A stretch of DNA of 64,000 nt from Paragonimus skrjabini miyazakii (taxonomy: Eukaryota; Platyhelminthes; Trematoda; Plagiorchiida; Troglotrematidae): contig JTDE01003423.1 of NCBI GenBank assembly GCA_014338405.1, positions 1-64,000 of the forward strand. Direction: 5' to 3'. Position 1 is the stretch's first letter. Each line of letters opens with the position of its first letter. A model generated the notes under the pieces. The model worked only from the letters and a program-made list of their open reading frames with translations, searched no databases and was not told the origin of the DNA. A program made the translations under genes and the position numbers. Below are positions 44,544 to 56,084 of this stretch, one piece after another.

Positions 44544-46129
44544 TGCGGGCTCCCTATGGTTGTGAGAATAGACAAATCTATTTGAGTTGTTCGCGTAGTG
44601 TCCGTTTAAAGGCGGCGCATGATGGATGAGGAGGCAAATAGACTGCCAACTATTCAACGGATTTGCTTCCTAGGTTTTGCTGACTCAGACCTCGTACTTG
44701 TGCCAGTCCTCCGTTTTTCAACACGTGTTGCGTTAAAATGGAGATGGCAATGTGATGTCTAGTTTATGGCTAAAACAGAGCATGAAAATGAGCTTTGTTT
44801 CTGTTGTCGGATGTGTATTTTGAAGTTTGATGGACCACAAACGTCCTTGGTTGGTGACGCTGCTGGACAGCAGTAATTCGAATGCGCCGCTGCGCTTTGC
44901 GAGCTTGTCCTTTTCAGGTTTCTCTCCTCACTACGTGCTTCCCATTCCCAACCGTTCTTTTTTCCTCTGGTTGGATTTGACCCAAATACTATTGTCTCGA
45001 CAACGTAATTCAACGGTGTAATCGTGTGATTTGATATTGTCAGATTGTGTGAAACGTCTACATTCCACTTTTTGTTTAATGAGAATCATATTTCACAGGT
45101 TTATGCACCCTTTCAAATTAACGACAGCTGGATATTGAAACCTATATAGGCAGCCGCCGGCTATTCAGTGGTTCTGGTGAGAAAAGGCATGATAATACAC
45201 AGAATGAAAGTGAATAATATACGATGCCCGAAGGTGGAAGTGTTGTTATTGTTCTGTGAACGCATGTGAAAATTGTCGGTTTTCCAATTCCAAAGGGTTT
45301 CTGTAGACTCGCAGGGCGCGAGAATCTGTTTTTTTGATCTGCTCACTTTCCTACGGTTTGTTTCGTGCTTCAGTGCACAGTGCAAAGTATCCTTTGGGTT
45401 ACAACATCATGGCTGTTACAAGTAGGGTTTCCACACTGCTCAATTAACTACTTTGATTGCGAGAGATAAGACGTCGATGCAAACGGAGCGCTTTGGTTAA
45501 TTGTAACAGCTAAACGACCAGCGAAACTATTGTCATCAAACGGTGCAAATAAGATTACAGGGGCGGTTACAGTTTGCCATCAATAAGCGGTTTTTATCTT
45601 ATTATGGTAGACGCAGTTTTCAGTGTAACCCCTAACTTGGGGACTTTGCACTTAGCCACATACCCACTCTGTGTGGGTATGGTCCTTTTTCTCTGAAATC
45701 GTTGTATATTCAGTAAATGTATGTATTTCTAGGTAGTGTCAGCGACTACACTCCGGTTTGTATTGCTTTTTGCCTCGGAGTCACTTAGTTCAGATGCGGT
45801 TAGACCATCCGAATCTGATCTGGATCACTTTAGGTATGTCGGATTGTGACACCCTTTTAAATTGGACGTTACAGGTGAAGTGATCTATTGAGCTATCAGT
45901 AATCATGTTCAGATGATTTTCCGATAGATCGTAGTTGGGTAACTTGTTTGAACAACTCATCAACTCGTTTTAAATAACAATTGTGTGCTACAAGTGGGTA
46001 CGACATTTACACAGTCAGTTCGATGAGCTCAGTCTTGGTCCACTATTTGAAAATCTGTTGTTGCTATTCTGCTTCTACATTGACTTAATTTGGAGTTCAG
46101 CTTTCATCACTCTCTTCTGTCAATTCCAG

Positions 46130-46294
46130 ATGAACGATGACACAAGTACTACCGCAGGAATTGCCGGTGATGATCAGTCCCAAGATACTGTTCCGTTGAA
46201 CACCGAACAGGCTACCTTCGAGTTCAACCCAGCTCCGGATAATCTGAACGCTGGCGGTCAACTGATCAACCGTCCGGGTGGATTCGACTTTTAG
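46130..46294 (+). CDS. KPNA4: Importin alpha exon 6: acidic C-terminal tail and stop
   Basis: Encodes residues 491-544 and TAG at 46,292-46,294. It begins MNDDTSTTAGIAGDDQSQD and ends with a Gly-rich GGFDF. Vertebrate alpha-3 ends similarly with GFNSS and EGFQF-type residues after an acidic stretch. The middle (FEFNPAPDNL) parallels the FGFN block. The tail is about 10-15 residues longer than in vertebrates. The exon is assigned by the acceptor, the preserved phase 0 and this similarity; it is the least conserved part of the protein. I see no AATAAA in the next 500 bp, so the poly(A) site is undetermined. Confidence 0.88.
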   Translation: MNDDTSTTAGIAGDDQSQDTVPLNTEQATFEFNPAPDNLNAGGQLINRPGGFDF

Positions 46295-48240
46295 AGCTGC
46301 GGATGTCGTTGTCATTGTCGAACGCACCATCGACAGTCCTATATTTCATACTGCTAGTCCACTAATTTATTCATCCTGTCAACTTGGACTAAGTCACGAA
46401 TGAACCGAGCTTGCATAAATTGTGCGTGTACTCATTTCTAGCCATACGTACCTTGACGTGTTTACATTGTTGTGTTTAGACTGTTACCACTTCGTGTAGT
46501 ATTTACCGGTCTCTCGTTCGAGGTTCAAGGCATGCCACATGCTTATCGTGACCTTCGTAAGGGTGGTATTTTGACCTCGTACGTAACTTTTCTATTAGCA
46601 TGATCCATTCTCCACATTTGAAACCACGATTGCTTATCCAATTCCGCATTTATCAGCCATTTGGGTGCGGTTGTGGTCCCTTCGCTTCATTCCTTCCCTT
46701 ACGAAACCTTTCTATTTTTCTACCGGTCTGTTAAAAACAATCTTTCCGGCGGCGTTCGCACCTTTTTGAGACACTGCAGCGCCACTTGCTCATATTCCCT
46801 TTCTTTCGAAGTCGAGGTTTTCCGTGGTTGACTTTTTCTTCCTACCTTCCACCTCCTCTCATCTCTCTCATTTTGCTCCGAGGTCCCCGTGCGTGTTGTC
46901 AGCTTTTTCACATCTTTCATCAAGATTTTTTGTAGGTCTGTATAAAGTTATGGTTGCCTTGGCTGTTTGCCTTTCTTTTTATTTGCCACATTTGTTTACC
47001 TGCCCTCATTTTTATCTCAACTTTGGTTTGGCTGTTGCCTAGACGATTGGGTTGTCTTCCTAACCTCCTGTCACTAGTAGTTCTTGCCTTTATCTGCTCA
47101 CTATCCTTTTGCGCATGTGTGGTTTCCATGTTTTCTCCTATTCTGAGTCAGCACTCGCTATGCACTTCCTCTCTCTCCTTCTCTCGATCTTTACTCACAG
47201 ATAGGCCATTTCTCATTTCCAGCCTGATGTATTGTTCTTCACCTTTGTCTTTCGATGCTTGTCTGTGTGCTGTTAACTTGCCTTTTGTGATTGAAATTTT
47301 TTGCCACACATCACTCTTCATTCTATTTTTGGTCTTCCGTGCAACAATCCCTTTGCATCTTGTTGGTTCAAAACCACGTTTCTGCTTGTCTGTGATTTTA
47401 TCCCTTCGAATTCTCGTGTAGCCTATCTGAACTGCAGCCCCAATCGGGACTGAGTATTCCGTAGAACAACGTGCTCTTGGACCTATTTTGTCTTTCCTCC
47501 GGTTTCTCTAAGACCTATTCGCCTTCCGGTTTGTTGACTGTGACTTCTCTCATCCTAGTCGATTTTTGGGTGTACATACGAACATATCTTTTTCTCTCGT
47601 CTTCGATTTTGAGATTTTGCTCCAAAATCATCCTACTGTCTCCTGACCACCAAAAATGACATTTTTACCCTCTCACCCTATTTTGTATCATGCGAATCAG
47701 TTCGCATGATAACACAGTTCCCTTCCGCACCGACGGCCTTTTTCTCTTATTGTTACGTTTTTGGAACTTTTACTTCGCATTCATTTGTTGTCTCACTTAT
47801 TTTGCGCGGATTTTGATTTAACTCCTCTTCCGGTAGCCACGATTCATCGTATGCCAAATTTCACTCCTTTGAAGCTCAACGCTGACTAACTCGCGTCGTA
47901 CGCCTGATCTGTGGGTCGTTTTCTCATCAGTTGCTTCTGTTCTGTGGTCGATTGCATCCATGAACCGCCCGCGTTGCCGCTTGCTTCATTCATCTCGGAA
48001 TAACTGACTCCAATTTGTGCTGTTGTCCAATTGCCTGATTGGATAATTTGCTTGTCCATCATTACATGTTGATGCGTTACGAGATTACAATGCTGCATTG
48101 TTTGTTCCGGTGTTCTTGCTGTGCTTTGATCTAAAGTAGCCAGCTGGGTAGTAGCTGCTTTGTGAGTTGTGGCATCTACATTTTCGCATTCATTTGAAAT
48201 GCCGAACATCGGGCGTTTGGTTCGTGTTCAGCTGGCCTAT
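46295..48240. other. Importin 3' flank and strongly pyrimidine-rich region
   Basis: From about 46,660 to 47,880 the plus strand is dominated by C and T (TTTCTCTTC-type runs), giving long but low-complexity frames such as 46,954-47,421. The minus strand has Lys/Arg/Gln-rich frames, including a Gln/Thr/Asn-rich one at 47,886-48,209. I recognise no domain. It could be a long 3'UTR, an unrecognised element, or an ancient polypurine tract on the minus strand. Confidence 0.4.
47686..47711. repeat. Perfect 11-bp inverted repeat with 4-nt loop
   Basis: TATCATGCGAA, loop TCAG, TTCGCATGATA. Both arms are exact. It lies in the pyrimidine-rich 3' flank of importin alpha. A stem-loop in RNA or a palindromic protein site are both possible. 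Confidence 0.9.
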
Positions 48241-51000
48241 TTTTGAGCTTGCTCATTTTGATGGGCGGTTTGACAAACTCGAGTAAGCAACGACGATGTG
48301 CGACTAGCTACTGGCAGTCTGTTATAGAAAACCATTGTTGGTTTATTCTGAAAAGTTCTATATTAACTGGTGTGCTTATGATATCTGAACAATCACCGTG
48401 TCGTTTCACCGTTTGCGTAAAGATTATCTCCTTGCAACTGTAGAATGATTAGCTAGAAATTGACTGACGACGCTCTGCGAAACGTTTGTACTCAAATCAC
48501 CCAAGTCACAGCGGTGGCATGATCCAAATGAATGCAGCGGAAATCTCGACAACTAGGCGGACCTGTTGTGAAGAGGCCTTCCACAGGTCCGATGGAGTAA
48601 TTTGAAACTGATTCCCCAATTAATTTGAAAAGGGCAAATAGTTGGATTAAAGATGGCTTGTGCAGAGGCATTTCGTTCGTTTCTCAGTTATTGCAGCTGT
48701 TTATATTGCGTGGACATTTCAGCGAGGGGCAAAGGCAGTGCATTTGACTATTATAAATTTGTGACCTCTTGGATAGGGTGGTTTGGTTTCTACTGATGTA
48801 GCAGTCTCACGAAATACGGTCTAAAGACTGACTGGAAAGATTCATGGTCAGAACGACGTCTGTAATGAATGACAAAGGTCACGCCGAAATTACAGATTAA
48901 TTTATGGTTAATGGGAAATAAGTACAAAAAGTAGGGTAAAATGGAAGTCACGAGAAATTGTTTGTTTTGCAGATTGCCACAATCTGCAAGTTTCAAAGTG
49001 TGCAACAGTTTTACACAATATTGGCTCTAGGTGACCGTAGTTGCGTCGATTTTGTGGCCCTTTTCAAATGTCCAGCGATTGAACGGTACGAGGTTCTAGT
49101 TGCTGAATCGATTAGTCATCTGGAGTTATGCAAGTTGCCTCGTGTCCCGGGTTGCCATGTCGTACGGCTAACGTATTGGCCTTCACTGGCATAGATGAAA
49201 CCACATATAACATTGTAGTTAGCGTCCAAAATTGCGAGATCCTTTCTAGTGAACTGATATCGGCGTCGCCTCTTTAAAGGACATGAGTTTTGTGGCGTCG
49301 TCGGTAGCTGGCATAAGTTTACATGTCGTCCATAATCACAGCATGTTTCGAAAGTATTACGATCCAACGCATCCGTCAAGGATATCAGCGGGAAATCCAC
49401 GGGGGCCAGTGCTCCTGCGGCGTTGGCTAGATGGACCCTGGGAACGTTTAAAAGCAATTTATTTTGGTGCTATTAGCGGACTTGTGTATCTAATTACACC
49501 TGGTACTCTGAATTAGTTGAAGTCTATCGCTCCACACATATCGAATCACGGTCTACAGTCACCAAAATGCGACTTCGGATACTGGAACAATTTGTACTGA
49601 CAGTGGAGCTCCTCCTGTCTGCAAGCAGTTTGACCGGTTTTTGCACACAGTAACAGATCGAGAACCATCTGGTTCGACGCTGGATGTACCTAGAATTACG
49701 CAGTTGGAACGAGTGGTGTTCAGGTGGTTTGCACATGTATCCAAACCAATCGATTAATATCGATATGTTCACTGAGACAGAGCTGTCGAATCTGTTCTTT
49801 CGAACGTTTCTCGTTTTCTGTTTGCGCTCTGATTAGTCGAGACCGATTCCGAATTTACTGTTACTACTCAAAGTAAGTTGTCAAGATGGTCCAGCCAGCA
49901 AGTCCTGGACAGTCAGGCCTGGGTATTTAATTCGCACCTAGCCAGAAAGCAGCTGACTTCTTTGACGGACGAGTAGTCAGCCGTCGATTATTGTCTAGCC
50001 AGGTTGAATTACCGGTTTAGCAAATTTCCATGTGTGGCCAACCGTCATACTCAGATGTGCAGACCGCCCACTTGCTGTTTTACTGATTGTACAGTGTGCA
50101 CCATAATTGACCTGTTGGCTTCAAATGATCGTTCTATGAAATCCAGGTCCTTTGTGCATTACTGCCTGTTGTAAACCCTCGAAACCATACTCTGGTTGGT
50201 CCTCGATGTGATGGTGGGCTTGACGAAAATCGGATTAGCTTCCGGGCAATAATTAACACAGAAAATCCCGGCCGCGAAAATACCGCAACTGTCCCCTATT
50301 TGCTCCCAAGACAAGCCAAAAAGATCGGTGCAAAAAACAGCTTTGTTCCGCCCCAAAACGTGCGGGACCGAGGCGAAAAACACGAAGTACTTATATAGCG
50401 CGTATTAGCCAAAAAACATTCCTGGGTCATAAAGAAAAGACAGTCATCGAAAAAATAGGGTCACTAATGCGCATAGCGGAAGAAAAGTCGGACCGGTAAA
50501 AAACTAACCTAGGTCACCTATCGACTGTTCTGAACAGTTCCGTTAATTACGATTGAATCAATCGTTTTTTATTCTCGAGGACGGGGGCGGTTTTGGACGG
50601 AAAAAATGAACCTTCTAATACTACCGTACCTTAAACGAAATGGATGTGAAAGGATATATTTGGCTTCACGGTGACATTCAGTATTAAGTAATTCCTTGGT
50701 TCAGCCTCTGCTTTCAATGAACGCGTATGCGTTGTGCTCGTTTTCCCCCCACAAAGTCGTAAAAATGCTAACTTGGTCATCTCAACAGTATACACTTTTT
50801 GACGACAGAACTTTGTAAGCTCTAAGTGCAGTTTACTACTCGTAAGAATCGACAAGCCGCTCGGTCACTGATGATCATCCTACCGGCTGACACTGTACAC
50901 ACGGATGTAATCGCAAATCGTTAGGCACACAAACTCTTGTGAACGTACTTCGCGGTTAGGACAAATAATCTGATGTTTCCCACGGATTTGCGAATGATCC
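48241..51000. other. No recognisable gene
   Basis: Short frames on both strands between 48,790 and 49,860 have no domains I can name. They may be an old LTR element. Nothing is seen in 49,860-51,000. Confidence 0.4.
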
Positions 51001-51024
51001 TTGTCGAGCGCGAGCTTTCGGTTA

Positions 51025-51145
51025 GTTGTAAACAGTGGTGGTGTTGTTCGTATCTCGGGTTGATGGTTTTGGTATGTTTGCCGAGCTTGGCATTTAGGTT
51101 GCAAACGTTTCATCACCAAGCGAGGTGACATCATCAGTGCGTAAT
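51025..51145. repeat. Interspersed repeat (partner at 27,025)
   Basis: Shares GTGGTGGTGTTG, AGCTTGG-ATTTA-GT-GCAAACG and the TTTCATCA-CAA-CGAGGTGA block with 27,025-27,141. The inverted arm present in the other copy is missing here. Confidence 0.65.
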
Positions 51146-51338
51146 TGTTTTAGCGTATAGTTTTTTGAGCGTGGAAATTGACCTTATGGCAAGCAACTAG
51201 CTGACATCCTTATTTCATGGTTTAACCATCTAAGCCTGCGTATACCCCAAAGATTGGACAGTGGAACTCGTTTGGCACCCACTATCAGACTCCCGATTCA
51301 TGAATTAATTTTTTACTGATGAGTAGTCGGGGATTTGG

Positions 51339-51687
51339 TTAATTTTCAAGTTGAACATCACCCACAATTGATCGCAGTTGTCGCATCCCCATAGACTTAC
51401 CAGTCGGCCCCTTTCGAAAAGAAGCACTAGACTCGAGGTTCGCTCTCATTAGAGCTCGTCAGTAGTGCATATCATCGCCACCGCCGGGACTTGAACCACG
51501 GACATGCTGTTCATGAGGCAACCGTGTTTACCACTGCACCATTGACCTCAAGTTAGGCACGACCGAATTATCATGTGTGAACGCTCAACCCCTTTCGCTT
51601 GTGAGTAATGATTAGGTTGCCCAATCGTCTCGAAATGGAGACACATTTACTGTCTGTTAACTCCAATCGATAACCCCGCGATTAGGA
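51339..51687 (-). mobile_element. tRNA-derived SINE (family 2), full copy
   Basis: The minus strand reads TCCTAATCGCGGGG (5' side, 51,687), then the tRNA-like part GTCAATGGTGCAGTGGTAAAC (A box complement at 51,531-51,545) and GGTTCAAGTCCCGGCGG (B box complement at 51,486-51,497). The tail CTTTTCGAAAGGGGCCGACTG ends in GATGTTCAACTTG at about 51,345. This copy is better preserved than that at 38.3 kb and has no gap. Confidence 0.75.
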
Positions 51688-51689
51688 TT

Positions 51690-51806
51690 AGCTCTAATGA
51701 GAGCGAAACTCGAGTCTAGTGTTTCTTTTCGAAAGGGGCCGACTGGAAAGTCTATGGGGATGCGACAGCTGCGATCATTTGTGGGTGATGTTCGACTTGA
51801 GAATTC
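51690..51806 (+). mobile_element. Inverted SINE tail (family 2), 5'-truncated
   Basis: AGCTCTAATGAGAGCGAAAC to GATGTTCGACTTGAGAATT is a near-exact reverse complement of 51,339-51,456 (about 110 bp, roughly eight mismatches). Only the tail is present; the tRNA-like head is missing. It starts two bases after the end of the full minus-strand copy. Confidence 0.85.
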
Positions 51807-53300
51807 TTTTTTGTTTAACCGTTGATATCCTTCGATGCGAGCGATCGAACGCATACATCGATGTCCAAGTAACCTTGAAGATTCACATCTGCTATAAACG
51901 ACTAAGTTTCGGAGCTGTAATGTAGCGCGACTTTTGCAGTTGTCCTGTAAACGCGACCCCTTAGCTTGAGAAAGACTGCTCCTTATCGTTAGAGCTGTCC
52001 TGAATCCGTGGACATCAGCCTACTGTTGGACATACGAGCTTCATTTTTTGTATCACCATCGTTCCTGGCGTAACTCCCTAAATCCATAAGCTAATCAGCA
52101 TTATCCATAACTGCCCTATCTAATATCAAGTCTACGTAATCATAAAAGTAACCCAGAAACGTTACACTTTCTGGCTCCATAATGCACTCCAAAATATTTA
52201 TCAGGGTGCAAAACAAATATAGATTTTTGTGGATTGCGTGGAAAGTTCAAACAACATTTTGTTACTAGCATATTCAAGAGCAATCAATGTTCTGTCTGGT
52301 GTGAGTTTGACGCCAGCAACTTGTGAGTGTTGAGGACATGATCTGTTAACAAAAATAGCAAGAGTGGACAGCCTAAACGTATGTCGTTCTTGGTGGTAAA
52401 ACTGTTAAACAGTTCAAGCAATCCATACCTGCTATGGAAGCGGTCATAAATTTCCAGTTGATTTACGGACCAAAGCAACTGTTCTTCCGGCCAAAACTCT
52501 GGATCGCCCCGCATTTCTCCGTGGCCCGACACTCAAAGACACCACTACCTAATCCATCCATATTGTGCCTTCTGTAAACCATACTTGCGTGTCTCAGCCT
52601 GGGCAGTGATGGGCTGTTCTAATGACTAAACGATATTGTGTGTATATGAATGTGTCTGTTAAAGAAATGAAGAACTCAAAGACGAAGACGATATTTCAAC
52701 TCACACTTGCGCTCGCATGACAAACACTCCTGTATTCACTAACTCCGAGGGTATGTGGCAGCACCTTATGGAACAGATTACGGCAGCAACCATTGAAATG
52801 ATCGGTATCCAGCGCTAGTAACAGCTGGGCTGTTTCTAAGAAAACAGCACAATTATCCCCAGATTCATACAAGAGAAAAGTGGAGCATCTGCTGTTTCCG
52901 CAATGGACCTAGCTAATGAAGACGAAAGCAGTAGGGAGTGTTCACCGTTAACAGGCCGAATGACTTCGTAGCACCAGGGACGGTTGGTGGAAATAACAAG
53001 GGGAACTGATGTAGGGTTACGTCGACCGCTGACAATACATGTTCTACGATTCGTTGAAAGCGAGTTTTTGCCATCAGTCCAGTCTATTAAAGTACTCATT
53101 AACTGGTCTGGTTTTTCGTATACTCAGCCAGAGAACACCGTGGATGTCTGGCCACAAAAGCGGCTGGTTACCGTTAATTGTGAATAGCCTGCCACAAGAT
53201 ATCAGATCCTCAAGTGCTGTCTTCCCAGACTTGGCAGACTTGCAGTGAGCTATTGGATAACTGCAGAACGGAAAGGTTGTAGGTGAATATGGATTGCCAT
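51807..53300. other. No recognisable gene
   Basis: A minus-strand frame at 52,836-53,099 and plus-strand frames near 53,040-53,250 have no recognised domain. The latter may be the LINE region just upstream of the next entry. Confidence 0.4.
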
Positions 53301-53935
53301 AGGCAATTTTGATCAATGTCGGCTCAGCTTTGGAAGGTGCTTTGCTCCAGTTCGTTCACTCCATCTGGGAGCAGGAAGTGGTCACTCAAGAGTTAAAGGA
53401 TACCATGGTAGTACTTTTGTTTAAAGATAGGAATGGCAAGCACCGTGCCGACAGTTACCGGAGCACTTCGACATGCGAACACGAACGGGATAAAATCCAT
53501 AGTGATACTTAATCAACTTCATTGGCTAGGACACATCCTTGGGATAGCAGACGAATGAACCGTGAGCACCTGAAGATGGAGAAACTGAAAACAGATAACC
53601 GAAATCCTGCTGGCCAGAGCCTGCGATACTGAGATGTTATATAATAAGTCATTCGCACTGTACGATCAATTTCAAATATTGGGACGACTTAGCCTTGAAC
53701 CGGACGGACTGGAGAGTTGCGATCCGGAAGAATGCTCGAAGTTTCAGTAGACGGCAGTCATGCGATCGTGGATTGAAGCGCACGGCGCGCAAAAGGACTA
53801 TAGATGCCACAGGTCGTAGTGATATGACTGCATATCGTTGCGACAAATGTGGTAGCAAATGTACTGGTCGTCTCGGATTGTCAGGTCATCGGCGTACACA
53901 TAGTACGCTGGGTGACGAGTACACTGGGTGACGAG
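53300..53935 (+). pseudogene. Internally deleted LINE: RT start joined to C-terminal zinc finger
   Basis: At 53,309-53,460 the frame reads ALEGALLQFVHSIWEQEVV, TQELKDTMVVLLFKD and a decayed NYRGIS-type block, the beginning of RTE-like RT. At about 53,517, after TGATACTT, it jumps to QLHWLGHILGIADE, the C-terminal module. Then follow LNRTDWRVAIRKNARSF and a terminal C2H2 finger, YRCDKCGSKCTGRLGLSGH (53,829-53,885). The RT palm and thumb, normally several hundred codons, are absent. The last part is open to the stop at 53,931. The 3'UTR continues to an AATAAA near 54,152. Confidence 0.8.
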
Positions 53936-55130
53936 TACACCAGGTGCCAGTAAGCTATGCTCGTTATCTCTATCTTTTCTTTCATATCAAGCAACGACCA
54001 CCCGTCCCCCTTTTCATAAACCTGAGTCACTGTTGTCTTCCACCTCTCCTTTTCTTAAGCTTTGTTGATGCGTTATATGATGAATGTTTTGTCTGTTTTC
54101 AAGTTTGAATTAAAATTTGCCTTTGTCTTTCTCCTCTTATCCAGAGTGCAATAATAAATGTCTCTGCACGGAACCTTCACTCGCCTTATGTTTTTAATAT
54201 CTTTCTTCCCAGATTAAATTTGATCACTTTATTCTCTCTGTTGTTTTGTTTCCGAGAGATCAGTTGTTATAGCCCGACCAGCCGTGCGGAATCAGGACAC
54301 GAGACTCGAGAGCGTACACTGGATTTCCGCCACTCAGTGAGTGACCAAAACGAATGTTACATGCTACCCATAAACATGACCAGTCTGACAAACAACCAAT
54401 CAGAAAGCAGAAACCTATTGATCCAATTTAATCAGATCACCAACGGTTGGTAAGACAAATAAGCAGGCGTAAGGACAAAAGTACATCGACTATCTGCAAC
54501 AACCGTGAAAACGTCCGTAACATAAGGGTTTCACTTTTGTTACTAGCCTACCATCTGAGTAACCAGCATCGGCCGACTGGACCCAAAGGTCTTATTCCTT
54601 CGGGTTTATGCGAAATACGTGGTTTGAGTGAAATCATGCACACTGCAACACAAACTATCCATTGTAAGTGTTATGCGCAGGCGTCCTTTGGCTTTGGTCA
54701 TTGTAACAGACTAATCGGAGGCGGAGGCGGCCAACGGTGTATGCTACCATCAGACATTCATGCCCCATGATTTACATAGTTTCACTGCTGCCTTCACGTT
54801 GTCTATCTTTGATTCTCTTTATGTGATGGCATTCATGTACATGTTCTACGCTGCGTGCTTGCGGCACGAATACAACCACTACATATTGACTACGTTTAGA
54901 ACTAAAGATGTCGTTTGCGTCGCTAGCTCCGCACTTGCACAATGCCAGATTTACTACAAGTTCACGAGCAGTTCTGGAATGATCTCACTGTACAACCATC
55001 TGCCGAGTTTTGAATTTCCTGGCAGACTACATCTTCAGATTACGTGGAGATGATGCCGCTTATCAATTCTCCGCTCAAGTTTTCCGACCAGCATACGTTG
55101 AAATTTATGTGGCTTTACCCCGGATAAGAA
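53936..55130. other. LINE 3'UTR, then no recognisable gene
   Basis: To about 54,170 this is the LINE 3' tail, with a polyadenylation-like AATAAA near 54,152. Beyond that, plus-strand frames at 54,220-55,050 match nothing I can name; they may be the N-terminal part of the gag-like region that follows. Confidence 0.4.
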
Positions 55131-55700
55131 GGCTGGAAATTGGACGATGTGTTGAATGTGAAAGCCAAAACTTCCTTGAAGGAGGTCCTCTTGATTCTGG
55201 ATAAACATGGAGGACTACGAGTTAATAAGCACAAGACGCAGCTTAAATTTCCCCAACTGCGACTGGAACCCGGCGGAAATTTAGATAACTCCACGTCAAG
55301 TCTAATTTCTACTGTGCGTCAATGCGATTACAGCTCAGTTTCTGAGAAGAAAATCGAAGACAGTTTTCGAATTCACTAGCAAATTTCCGGAGTGTCAGCC
55401 TGAAGGACTCGAGAATAATTGATATTGGAGAATTCAAATATGTACTGCTGAGTAAATTAAATAGTTTACTTCCATCACGTCATGTACGGATATCAATCAA
55501 ATTACCTTCTCAATATCCGCAAATTTTCTGCTGACATTCTGTCACAGGTGTTAGCGATGTGGAACCTAGCAGCACTGAGCCAACTGTGAACAATGTTATA
55601 CGTTCACTGTCGCATCAATTTTCTACTGTTTCCTTATACGTTAACCCGAACCTACCTCTTTCTGATATTCAAATGACGTTCAACTTTCGTCAACCAGATT
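55130..55700 (+). pseudogene. Gypsy gag-like module 1
   Basis: The frame gives GGNLDNSTSSLISTVRQCDY followed by SSVSEKKIEDSF, resembling the Gypsy gag motif in which an F-x-x-(R/L)-L...CDF block precedes a conserved R-D-x-(L/I). It is followed by non-coding sequence with GACATTCTGTCACAG and CCTAGCAGCA. The whole module recurs at 56,085-56,830. Stops make it non-functional. Confidence 0.5.
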
Positions 55701-56084
55701 CTCTACCATCTACCAGTATAGGATGTTTGTTCATACAAGCCACCAGCAAGGCCTTCTCCTACACGAATTTGATGTTGTTATCTCCTAACTGGACCGCGCT
55801 TGTGTGTGTCTGAGTCCGGATGTCGATTGGCTGCCTTAGTGACTGTATGCGTGTGGCCACGTCGTTGTCGCACATCATATTTGGTACAGTCAGATGCGAA
55901 CTCGTATAAGGTGAGAACAATTACAAGTTCCTGGTCACTTTTGAGGCGATCCTGCAGCACACCAATGTATTGTGTTTTGGATTTCTTTGCTAAGTACATT
56001 TGCAGATTCTGCTGAGATGATACAGGCTTTCTACACTATATTCCAGTTTTCAAAGGAGAGTAAGTTTGAATTTGGGCAACGGCA

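Larger units (their letters stand above)
40403..46129 (+). other. Importin alpha intron 5 (5,727 bp)
   Basis: The donor is GTGAGTCG; the acceptor is TGTCAATTCCAG at 46,118-46,129. It contains the second copy of the 1,065-bp duplication, a LINE tail (43,330-43,690) and two tRNA-derived SINEs near 44.1 and 44.5 kb. I see no gene in 40,403-41,250, 42,320-43,320 or 44,545-46,120. Confidence 0.9.

Noticed and set aside
46954..47421. 155-codon hydrophobic plus-strand ORF downstream of importin alpha
   Set aside because: Its Leu/Ser/Phe-rich composition follows from the C/T-rich base composition; no domain is seen.
51486..51545. Possible tRNA with CAT in the anticodon-loop position
   Set aside because: The head is embedded in a longer repeated element also present at 38.6 kb, and the arms do not form a full cloverleaf.
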